Shown here piece after piece: positions 1 to 5,690 of a DNA stretch of 5,690 bases. The translations under genes and the position numbers were made by a program. Position 1 is the stretch's first letter. Each line of letters begins with the position of its first letter. This DNA is from Desulfuromonadaceae bacterium (GTDB lineage: Bacteria; Desulfobacterota; Desulfuromonadia; Desulfuromonadales; Geopsychrobacteraceae): assembly GCA_030639985.1 (NCBI GenBank), contig DAOWKG010000021.1, forward strand, positions 1 to 5,690, given 5' to 3'. Under the pieces are notes generated by a model, which saw only the letters and a list, made by a program, of their open reading frames with translations, made no database searches and was not told the DNA's origin.

Positions 1-1713
1 GATCCGCTATCTGCTGTAATGATCATGGTGGTCACCGGTGTTGGTACCTTGATCCACCTTTATTCTATCGGCTATATGAGTGGTGAAGATAGTTACTATC
101 GCTTCTTCTGCTACATGAACCTGTTTGCCTTTGCCATGCTGATGCTGGTTTTAGGTGGCAACGCACTGGTTATGTTTGTTGGTTGGGAAGGGGTTGGTCT
201 TTGCTCCTATTTGTTGATCGGTTACTACTACGAGAAGAAAAGTGCCAGTGATGCCGCTAAGAAAGCATTTGTTGTTAACCGAATTGGCGATTTTGGCTTT
301 CTATGTGGTTTGTTTATCCTGTTTTGGGCTTTAGCGGGTAAAGGGATTTGGACCCTCAATTTTGTGCAGATTGCCGAACATGGTCATCTACTCGGAACGG
401 GCAGCTTGCTTGTCACTGTTGTTACCCTGTGTTTCTTCCTCGGAGCAACGGGTAAGTCGGCGCAGATTCCGTTATTTACCTGGTTACCAGATGCGATGGA
501 AGGCCCTACTCCGGTATCGGCACTGATCCATGCGGCAACTATGGTCACCGCCGGTGTATACATGATCGGGCGGATGAATGGGCTGTTTGCCATGGCTCCT
601 GCAACGATGATGACGATTGCCATAGTTGGTGCGGCGACAGCATTATTTGCCGCTACCATCGGTTTTGCACAAAATGATATTAAGCGAGTGCTCGCTTACT
701 CTACCGTATCGCAGCTTGGTTATATGTTCTTAGCGATGGGTGTTGGTGCCTTCTCTGCCGGTATCTTCCACCTTATGACCCACGCATTTTTTAAAGCTTG
801 CTTGTTTCTCGGTTCCGGTTCAGTTATCCACGGTATGCACCACGCTTATCATCACGCTCATTTGCATGATGATCCGCAGGATATGCGTAACATGGGTGGT
901 ATCCGTAAAAAAATGCCGATTACCTTTATTACCTTCTTGGTATCAACGATCGCAATTTCCGGTATCCCGCTGTTCTCCGGGTTCTTTTCCAAAGATGAAA
1001 TTCTCTGGTGGTCATTTGGCTCTTCCCGCGGCCATTGGTTCCTTTGGGTAATGGGCGCTGTGGCTGCCGGTATGACTGCTTTTTATATGTTCCGTCTGGT
1101 GTTTATGACCTTTTATGGAGAGCAGAAAACCGACGCTAGAGCAAAAGATCATATTCCTGAGTCTCCACTTACTATCACCATTCCACTAATGGTGCTTGGT
1201 GCTTTGGCTCTAATTGGTGGTTATGTTGGCGTACCGAAAATTCTCGGCGGCATTAACCGCTTTGAGCACTTTTTGGCACCGGTATTTGAACAATCTCAAC
1301 ATCTTAATCATATTCATGCACATGGAACCCATGCCACGGAGTACACGCTGATGGCAGTTTCGGTTGCGATTGCGATTCTCGGTATTTTTACAGCATGGGT
1401 TATGTACATCAGAAACCCGGATCTTCCCGCAAAATTTGTTGCCAAATTCCCGGGGTTACACCGGTTTATTTTCAACAAATGGTATATTGATGAATTATAT
1501 GATGCGGTTTTCATTATTCCATGTAAGCGCCTCGGCACCTTCTTGTGGCGTCAGTTTGATGTAAAAGTTGTTAATGGCATTGTTGATGGTTGTGCCTGGG
1601 TAATTAAGGGGATTGGAACTGGTCTCCGTTATACTCAGTCCGGTTATCTGTATAACTACGCAGTGGCCATGGTGGTCGGCGTGGTCGTGATCGTCGGCAT
1701 TTTTATCTTATAG
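1..1713 (+). CDS. nuoL: NADH-quinone oxidoreductase subunit L (NuoL), 5'-truncated by window edge
   Basis: This is the distal antiporter-like subunit of the complex I membrane arm, which helps couple quinone reduction to proton export across the inner membrane. The frame is open from base 1 (DPLSAV precedes the first ATG at 19), so that ATG is internal and the true start lies upstream. The 570 residues present lack about 75-80 N-terminal residues compared with E. coli NuoL. Counting from base 1, visible signatures are the TM5 Glu63 in GWEGVGLCSYLLIG, Lys152 in GKSAQIPLFTWLPDA, His177 in ALIHAATMVTAG, Lys228 in NDIKRVLAYSTVSQ, His257/His261/Lys265 in HLMTHAFFKA, and Lys331-Asp332 in SGFFSKDEIL. 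The C-terminal FNKWYIDELYD motif (491-501), the region after it and a final hydrophobic helix (about 546-570) match the lateral helix and TM16, which separate NuoL from NuoM, NuoN and simple Mrp subunits. Two His-rich loops occur at 277-289 and 434-444. The stop is TAG and nuoM follows after 51 bases, consistent with one operon. Confidence 0.96.
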   Translation, partial: DPLSAVMIMVVTGVGTLIHLYSIGYMSGEDSYYRFFCYMNLFAFAMLMLVLGGNALVMFVGWEGVGLCSYLLIGYYYEKKSASDAAKKAFVVNRIGDFGFLCGLFILFWALAGKGIWTLNFVQIAEHGHLLGTGSLLVTVVTLCFFLGATGKSAQIPLFTWLPDAMEGPTPVSALIHAATMVTAGVYMIGRMNGLFAMAPATMMTIAIVGAATALFAATIGFAQNDIKRVLAYSTVSQLGYMFLAMGVGAFSAGIFHLMTHAFFKACLFLGSGSVIHGMHHAYHHAHLHDDPQDMRNMGGIRKKMPITFITFLVSTIAISGIPLFSGFFSKDEILWWSFGSSRGHWFLWVMGAVAAGMTAFYMFRLVFMTFYGEQKTDARAKDHIPESPLTITIPLMVLGALALIGGYVGVPKILGGINRFEHFLAPVFEQSQHLNHIHAHGTHATEYTLMAVSVAIAILGIFTAWVMYIRNPDLPAKFVAKFPGLHRFIFNKWYIDELYDAVFIIPCKRLGTFLWRQFDVKVVNGIVDGCAWVIKGIGTGLRYTQSGYLYNYAVAMVVGVVVIVGIFIL

Positions 1714-1764
1714 TCAATTTAGTTCGCCAGCGAATTACGATAAAGCTACAAGGAGCGATTCCAC

Positions 1765-3351
1765 ATGGCTGATTACCTTCTCAGTATTATGACCTTCTTC
1801 CCGTTGTTGGGAATTCTGGTTCTTTTCTTCATCCCTAAGGAAAGTGACGGACTGCTTAAGGGTTTAACCCTGGCAGTTACATTACTTACCTTTGCAATCA
1901 GTCTGCCTCTGGCATTTGACGATGTATTTGCAACCTCTGGTGCCATGCACTATCGCGAATTTTGCGAGTGGATTAGTGTCGGTGACTTTTTCCAGATGAA
2001 CTATAATCTGGGTGTTGATGGCATCAGCCTCTGGCTGGTGATGTTAACGACATTCATTATGCCGATAGCAGTTTTATCTACCTGGAAAGCGATAGATAAA
2101 AATGTCAAAGGTTTCATGGCAATGTTGTTGTTGCTCGAAACTGGGATGCTGGGTGCTTTTGTTTCACTTGACCTGTTCCTGTTCTACATCTTCTGGGAAT
2201 TGATGCTGATTCCGATGTATTTCCTGATCGGTATCTGGGGCGGCAAAAACCGTATTTATGCAGCAGTTAAATTCTTTATCTACACCGCAGTCGGTTCATT
2301 ACTGATGCTGGTTGCGATTATCTTCCTCTACTATTTTGCAGCTCAAAGCGGTGCTGACATGAATGGTTTTGGCATAGAGGAATTTTATAAGCTCGATCTA
2401 CCTTATAATGCACAGTTCTGGCTCTTCCTCGCTTTTGGGTTCAGTTTTGCGATCAAAGTGCCAATGTTTCCACTTCATACTTGGTTGCCCGATGCTCACA
2501 CTGAGGCACCAACCGCTGGTTCGGTAATTTTGGCAGCGGTATTGTTGAAGATGGGTACTTACGGTTATGTCCGTTTTGCCATGCCGCTGTTTCCCGAAGC
2601 ACTACCGACATTTATACCGTTTCTCGCTTTTCTAGCGGTTGTCGGTATCATCTACGGTTCATTGGTGGCGATGATGCAGGATGATATCAAGAAGTTGGTG
2701 GCTTATTCATCGGTCGCCCACCTTGGTTTCGTCATGCTCGGTATTTTTGCTCTGAACTTACAGGGTTTCGCTGGTGGCATGTTGCAGATGATTAACCACG
2801 GTATTACAACCGGTGCCCTGTTCCTGATTGTTGGTTTTATCTATGAGCGTCGCCATACTCGTCTGATTACGGAGTTTGGTGGACTGGCAACTAAGATGCC
2901 GGTATTTGCGACCATCTTTTTGATTATAACCTTCTCGTCAATTGGTCTGCCCGGCACCAACGGTTTTGTCGGTGAATTCCTGGCGTTGATGGGGGCTTTC
3001 CAAAGCGGTCTTCGCTGGTATGCTGTATTTGCTACCACCGGGGTTATCCTTGCTGCAGTGTATATGCTTTGGGTTTACCAGCGGGTGATGTTTGGTAAAG
3101 TAACAAATCCTAAAAATGAAAATCTTAAAGATTTATCGACTCGTGAAATTATCATCATGCTGCCACTGTTGCTGTTTGTCTTCTGGATTGGTATTTACCC
3201 TAATACTTTCCTGGAAAAAATGAATCCAGCAATGGAGCGGGCACTTGATCAAATGGGTAGAAGCGAAATTGCAGTAGTTGAGGTTCATCAACCTGCAGAT
3301 AGTGGCCATGCAGTTGATCATGGTAAAGCTAAAGATACTGCACACCATTAA
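1765..3351 (+). CDS. nuoM: NADH-quinone oxidoreductase subunit M (NuoM)
   Basis: This is the middle antiporter-like subunit of the complex I membrane arm, an integral inner-membrane protein of about 14 helices with its own proton channel. The 528-residue length is slightly above the E. coli protein (about 509). The start is supported by AAGGAG at 1750-1755, nine bases before the ATG, and by a hydrophobic N-terminus typical of the family. Key residues are in place: Glu145 in FWELMLIPMYFLIG (TM5), Lys231 in FAIKVPMFPLHTWLPDAH (TM7), Lys262 in VLLKMGTYGYVRF (TM8), and Glu404 in NGFVGEFLALMGAF (TM12). The discontinuous-helix region is marked by DDIKKLVAYSSVAHLG (306-321). The extra length is a polar tail from about residue 499 ending in HH, with His at 508, 515, 519, 527 and 528. 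The gene lies between nuoL and nuoN with spacers of 51 and 49 bases and is probably co-transcribed with both. NdhD of other NDH-1 enzymes is the nearest alternative, but the L-M-N order makes NuoM secure. Confidence 0.97.
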   Translation: MADYLLSIMTFFPLLGILVLFFIPKESDGLLKGLTLAVTLLTFAISLPLAFDDVFATSGAMHYREFCEWISVGDFFQMNYNLGVDGISLWLVMLTTFIMPIAVLSTWKAIDKNVKGFMAMLLLLETGMLGAFVSLDLFLFYIFWELMLIPMYFLIGIWGGKNRIYAAVKFFIYTAVGSLLMLVAIIFLYYFAAQSGADMNGFGIEEFYKLDLPYNAQFWLFLAFGFSFAIKVPMFPLHTWLPDAHTEAPTAGSVILAAVLLKMGTYGYVRFAMPLFPEALPTFIPFLAFLAVVGIIYGSLVAMMQDDIKKLVAYSSVAHLGFVMLGIFALNLQGFAGGMLQMINHGITTGALFLIVGFIYERRHTRLITEFGGLATKMPVFATIFLIITFSSIGLPGTNGFVGEFLALMGAFQSGLRWYAVFATTGVILAAVYMLWVYQRVMFGKVTNPKNENLKDLSTREIIIMLPLLLFVFWIGIYPNTFLEKMNPAMERALDQMGRSEIAVVEVHQPADSGHAVDHGKAKDTAHH

Positions 3352-3359
3352 TTTAACGA

Positions 3360-3374
3360 ATTTAAAGTTTAAAT
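3360..3374. repeat. 15-base AT-only palindrome between nuoM and nuoN
   Basis: ATTTAAA (3360-3366) and TTTAAAT (3368-3374) are perfect reverse complements around a single G. As RNA it could form only a short A/U stem and would be weak. It has no T-run after it, so it is not a terminator. It may be chance in an AT-rich spacer, a small mRNA processing site or a protein-binding site; nothing here decides. Confidence 0.4.
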
Positions 3375-3400
3375 AAACACTGGTTCCGAGGAGCTGTTAG

Positions 3401-4861
3401 ATGGAAAATCTGGTTCAAGAAGCCATCCAGAATGTGAATTTGCAGGCAATTATGCCATCGTTGGTGCTTTGTGTCTTTGGCATGGCATTACTGATGGTCT
3501 CAGTTTTCTCCAAGCGAGGAAGTACTACTCATGTCGCCTGGCTGAGTATTGCCGCACTTGTCGTTACCGGATTTGTAACGTTATCCGGGTGGAATAATCC
3601 ACAGGGTGGATTTGCTGGAAGCGTTCTGTTTGATAACTTCGCGACCTTCTTCAGCATGATTTGTTTGATTGCTGCCGGGCTGACGATTTTGATGTCGGAT
3701 GAGTATCTGCGGCGTGAAGGCTATCCAGTCAGTGAATATTTCCCCCTGATACTGTTCACTACTGCTGGAGCTATGTGGATGGCATCGGGAACTGACCTGA
3801 TGACAATCTTTCTGGGGTTGGAAGTCCTATCGATCTCACTCTACGTTTTAGCTGGTTTCTTCCGTGATCAATCCCGTTCCAACGAAGCCGGGTTGAAGTA
3901 CTTCTTCCTGGGTGCATTTTCAACGGGATTTCTCCTCTACGGGGTCGCATTGCTCTACGGGGTAACCGGGACTACCAAAATTGCCGGAATAGCTGCCTAC
4001 GTGCAGGCAAATCCAGATACTACTATGAACGCCATGTTTATTGCCGGGGGGTTATTGCTTTTGGTCGGCTTTCTCTTCAAAGTTGCTGCGGCACCATTTC
4101 ATATGTGGACCCCTGATGTTTATCAGGGCGCACCAACTCCAATAACTGCATTTATGAGTGCCGGGCCTAAAGCCGCTGCTTTTGCTGCATTAATGCGGGT
4201 TTCGATTATTGGTCTTGATGGATTACAAACTGAATTGACTTCCCTTTTCTGGGTGCTTGCAGTGTTGACCATGACGGTCGGTAACTTTATCGCTTTAAGT
4301 CAAAAAGATCTTAAACGGATGCTGGCTTATTCTTCCATATCTCATGCTGGCTATGCACTGGTTGGATTAGTTGCCTGGAACCAGATCGGTCTGTCGGCAA
4401 TTTTATTCTACATGCTGGTTTACACTTTTATGAATATGGGTGCCTTTGCGGTACTGGTGTTGATCGGGAAAAAGGGAGAAGAGAACCTAACCTTAGACGG
4501 GATTGTCGGGCTTGGTTATAAAAAACCTATCCTCGGAATTGTCCTGACGATCTTCTTATTTTCATTGATGGGGTTGCCACCGACAGCTGGATTTATCGGC
4601 AAGTTCTACATTTTTGCCGGTGCCATCGAGGCGGGCTATATCTGGCTAGCCATTATTGGAGTGCTCAATTCTGCCGTATCACTTTACTATTACCTGCGGA
4701 TTATGGTGCAAATGTACTTTCGGGATCCACAAGAAGATTTTGCTTGGGTTAAAGTTAACGTCCCAACGGCAATTTCGATTGTTATCTCCCTTGCCGGGGT
4801 TCTTTATCTTGGCATTATGCCAGGGTCATTGATGAATTTAGCAAAATTAGCGGGATTTTAG
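3401..4861 (+). CDS. nuoN: NADH-quinone oxidoreductase subunit N (NuoN)
   Basis: This is the third antiporter-like subunit of complex I, the one closest to the quinone-side small subunits of the membrane arm. At 486 residues it is almost the same length as E. coli NuoN (485). The ATG is preceded by GAGGAG at 3388-3393 with a seven-base gap, a good ribosome site. The protein is hydrophobic throughout, consistent with about 14 helices. Recognisable elements are Glu141 in FLGLEVLSISLYVLAGF (TM5), Lys227 and His234 in LFKVAAAPFHMWTPDVYQG, Lys257 in SAGPKAAAFAALMR (TM8), KDLKRMLAYSSISHAGYALVG (302-322, with Lys302 and Lys305), and Lys401 in PPTAGFIGKFYIFAGA (TM12). The TPDVYQGAPTP and FIGKFYIF forms are NuoN-specific and separate it from the paralogous NuoM. 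All charged residues expected for proton transfer are present. It is the last gene of the operon: a strong terminator begins 42 bases after its stop. Confidence 0.97.
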   Translation: MENLVQEAIQNVNLQAIMPSLVLCVFGMALLMVSVFSKRGSTTHVAWLSIAALVVTGFVTLSGWNNPQGGFAGSVLFDNFATFFSMICLIAAGLTILMSDEYLRREGYPVSEYFPLILFTTAGAMWMASGTDLMTIFLGLEVLSISLYVLAGFFRDQSRSNEAGLKYFFLGAFSTGFLLYGVALLYGVTGTTKIAGIAAYVQANPDTTMNAMFIAGGLLLLVGFLFKVAAAPFHMWTPDVYQGAPTPITAFMSAGPKAAAFAALMRVSIIGLDGLQTELTSLFWVLAVLTMTVGNFIALSQKDLKRMLAYSSISHAGYALVGLVAWNQIGLSAILFYMLVYTFMNMGAFAVLVLIGKKGEENLTLDGIVGLGYKKPILGIVLTIFLFSLMGLPPTAGFIGKFYIFAGAIEAGYIWLAIIGVLNSAVSLYYYLRIMVQMYFRDPQEDFAWVKVNVPTAISIVISLAGVLYLGIMPGSLMNLAKLAGF

Positions 4862-4902
4862 CCGCAACAATGTTGGATTGCTGAGTCTCTAGCTCAAAAG
4901 TT

Positions 4903-4938
4903 AAAAAGCCCTGCAAATTTGTTGCAGGGCTTTTTTTT
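4903..4938 (+). terminator. Rho-independent terminator of the nuo operon
   Basis: A perfect nine-pair GC-rich stem, GCCCTGCAA (4908-4916) with TTGCAGGGC (4922-4930), encloses the five-base loop ATTTG. It is followed directly by eight T residues (4931-4938). Five A residues before the stem (4903-4907) can pair with the first five T residues, extending the hairpin to 14 pairs. The flanking A-tract means it could also work on the opposite strand, although no minus-strand gene converges on it here. It sits 42 bases after the nuoN stop and 34 bases before the next start codon. Confidence 0.95.
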
Positions 4939-4966
4939 GGTATTTTTGTGGGGAAGGAAGTAGAAT
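4937..4966 (+). promoter_or_regulatory. Possible weak sigma70-type promoter for the ubiD-like gene
   Basis: TTGGTA (4937-4942) and TAGAAT (4961-4966) are separated by 18 bases. The -10 element matches five of six consensus bases and the -35 about four of six. Transcription from it would begin at about 4973, the start codon itself, giving a leaderless mRNA and excluding the purine-rich ribosome site at 4954-4960. The two signals therefore compete as explanations. Such matches arise easily by chance, so this is a weak call. Confidence 0.25.
4954..4960 (+). promoter_or_regulatory. Ribosome binding site of the ubiD-like gene, long spacing
   Basis: AAGGAAG lies 12 bases before the ATG at 4973, longer than the 7 and 9 bases seen for nuoN and nuoM. 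An in-frame TAG at 4961-4963 lies between the site and the ATG, so no ATG, GTG or TTG start exists closer to it in this frame. The protein's N-terminus (MDLRTYLNKI) fits UbiD relatives, so the ATG at 4973 is preferred despite the spacing. Confidence 0.55.
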
Positions 4967-4972
4967 CTACTG

Positions 4973-5690
4973 ATGGATTTACGTACTTACCTGAATAAAA
5001 TTGCTGCTACCAATGAACTCCGGGAGATAACCGTTGAAGTTGATCCACAGCTTGAGTTAGCAGCAATTTGCCGCCGTGAATTTACTTCCCTCGGGGGCGG
5101 CAAAGCTTTGTTGTTCCCGCAGGTAAAAGGCTCGCAGTTTCCGTTAGTAGCAAATCTTTTTGGTTCTGAGTCAAGAGCCTGCCAATTATTCCATGTTAAT
5201 TCTTATCCGGAATTTTCTGCCCAGCTACATCAGCTGCTAATGGGGCGTAATGGTTCAGCAGCAGAGCGATTACAATTTTCGTCCACTCCGGTAATTAGTG
5301 CCGAAAAGAAATTACCACTAGATCAACATTTAAAACTAACCGCACTACCGGCATTGCGCAGTTGGCCGCGGGAGAGGGATGGTTATCTAAGTCTGGCGAT
5401 GACAATCAGTGAGCATCCTGTAACTGGAGACAGAAATCTTGGTCTTTATCGGGCACAAATTGTTGATGATCAGCGATTAGCATTGAACTTTTCCCCAAAC
5501 TCTGGGGTTGCCGCTCACCTTAAAGTAGCAGCAGAAATGAATCAATCATTGCCGGTAAGTCTGGTTTTAGGTTCTGACCCGGCGTTACTCTGGTTAGCTG
5601 CCGCCCCATTACCGGCCGGCTGTGATGAGTTTGCCTTCTACCAAGAGTTATTTGCAGAAGAGCTGGTATTTACCCCCGGCATATCCAATC
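4973..5690 (+). CDS. UbiD-family (de)carboxylase, 3'-truncated by window edge
   Basis: My own translation gives 239 codons open to the end of the window, roughly the first half of a UbiD-family protein (usually about 450-500 residues). The family uses prenylated FMN, made by a UbiX partner, to decarboxylate aromatic or unsaturated acids in the cytoplasm; members act in ubiquinone and menaquinone synthesis and aromatic metabolism. Family marks are the N-terminal MDLRTYLNKI..ELREI, GGKALLFPQVKGSQFPLVANLFGS (43-65 region), LPALRSWPRERDGYLSL (125-141), and the cofactor motif TGDRNLGLYRAQ (151-162, with Asn155 and Arg160). VSLVLGSDPALLWLAAAPLP (195-214) and CDEFAF with Glu219 follow. The segment after the cofactor motif reads LALNFSPNSGVAAHL (169-183), where E. 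coli UbiD has a Trp and a His in RWLSHRGG; here they align with Phe173 and Asn176. The gene stands behind a terminator, so it is probably a separate transcription unit. Next to nuo, a menaquinone role (MqnL-like step) is plausible but unproven, and the substrate cannot be read from this half. Confidence 0.88.
   Translation, partial: MDLRTYLNKIAATNELREITVEVDPQLELAAICRREFTSLGGGKALLFPQVKGSQFPLVANLFGSESRACQLFHVNSYPEFSAQLHQLLMGRNGSAAERLQFSSTPVISAEKKLPLDQHLKLTALPALRSWPRERDGYLSLAMTISEHPVTGDRNLGLYRAQIVDDQRLALNFSPNSGVAAHLKVAAEMNQSLPVSLVLGSDPALLWLAAAPLPAGCDEFAFYQELFAEELVFTPGISN

Larger units (their letters stand above)
4862..4972 (+). other. Intergenic region between nuoN and the ubiD-like gene
   Basis: This 111-base gap contains the terminator, a purine-rich ribosome site and a weak promoter candidate. 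The first 41 bases (4862-4902) show only very short inverted repeats such as CAAC/GTTG at 4865-4875, too weak to call. No small open reading frame or RNA gene is supported. Confidence 0.7.

Noticed and set aside
19..21. ATG at 19 as the nuoL start codon
   Set aside because: The same frame is open from base 1 and encodes family-like residues before it. NuoL proteins carry roughly 75-80 more N-terminal residues, so this Met is internal.
384..659. Minus-strand open frame of 91 codons inside nuoL
   Set aside because: It is antisense to conserved NuoL sequence including the TM7-TM8 channel region, resembles no protein I know, and is explained by codon bias in the real gene.
866..1564. Short open frames overlapping nuoL in other frames (866-1051 and 1364-1564 plus strand, 1314-1538 minus strand)
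   Set aside because: All lie wholly within well-supported NuoL coding sequence, have no good ribosome site that I see, and show no family features.
2841..3348. Minus-strand open frames inside nuoM (2841-3038 and 3133-3348)
   Set aside because: They are antisense to conserved NuoM sequence and its tail, with unremarkable composition; there is no sign of an antitoxin or other antisense gene.
1..4861. An Mrp-type cation antiporter or a membrane hydrogenase (Hyf/Hyc) operon instead of complex I
   Set aside because: The three different antiporter-like subunits in L-M-N order, the NuoL C-terminal lateral-helix region and the NuoN-specific TPDVYQG and FIGKFYIF motifs fit complex I far better.
4861..4972. 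Riboswitch, small RNA or CRISPR-like element between nuoN and the ubiD-like gene
   Set aside because: Beyond the single terminator hairpin there is no conserved aptamer pattern, repeat array or room for a structured RNA.
1..5690. A previously undescribed multi-gene system in the window
   Set aside because: All coding sequence is accounted for by known families. The only non-routine gene is cut off by the window edge, and nothing supports a new system without the sequence beyond 5690.

Overview
The window is a contiguous, same-strand stretch of bacterial chromosome. It carries the distal end of a respiratory complex I (NADH:quinone oxidoreductase) operon, followed by the first half of a UbiD-family decarboxylase gene. 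The order is nuoL (5' end cut off by the window edge), nuoM, nuoN, a strong intrinsic terminator, then ubiD-like (3' end cut off by the window edge). Every recognisable gene is on the + strand. Coding density is high and GC content looks moderate by eye. I see no mobile element, tRNA, rRNA, CRISPR array or sign of foreign DNA.

The organism is probably a Gram-negative anaerobe or facultative anaerobe. The Nuo proteins resemble, from memory, those of Desulfuromonas/Geobacter-type bacteria (Desulfuromonadales), notably the His-rich loop of NuoL before its DPQDMRNMGG motif. This is a judgement from remembered family features, not a database result. In that group a UbiD-family enzyme could serve menaquinone synthesis, which would fit its position beside a quinone-reducing complex, but this is inference.

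Layout: 1-1713 nuoL, already open at base 1 and lacking roughly the first 75-80 codons; 1714-1764 spacer with the nuoM ribosome site; 1765-3351 nuoM; 3352-3400 AT-rich spacer with a small palindrome and the nuoN ribosome site; 3401-4861 nuoN; 4862-4972 intergenic region with the terminator at 4903-4938 and a possible weak promoter; 4973-5690 ubiD-like gene, open at the right edge.

NuoL, NuoM and NuoN are three paralogous antiporter-like subunits of the membrane arm. Each keeps its chain of charged residues across the membrane (Glu in TM5, Lys in TM7, Lys or His in TM8, and Lys or Glu in TM12), so all three look competent for proton pumping. The window is mostly ordinary housekeeping sequence. 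The points worth a second look are the UbiD-like protein's altered cofactor/metal loop, the tight terminator-to-start arrangement before that gene, and the histidine-rich segments in NuoL and NuoM. I found no convincing new biological system.
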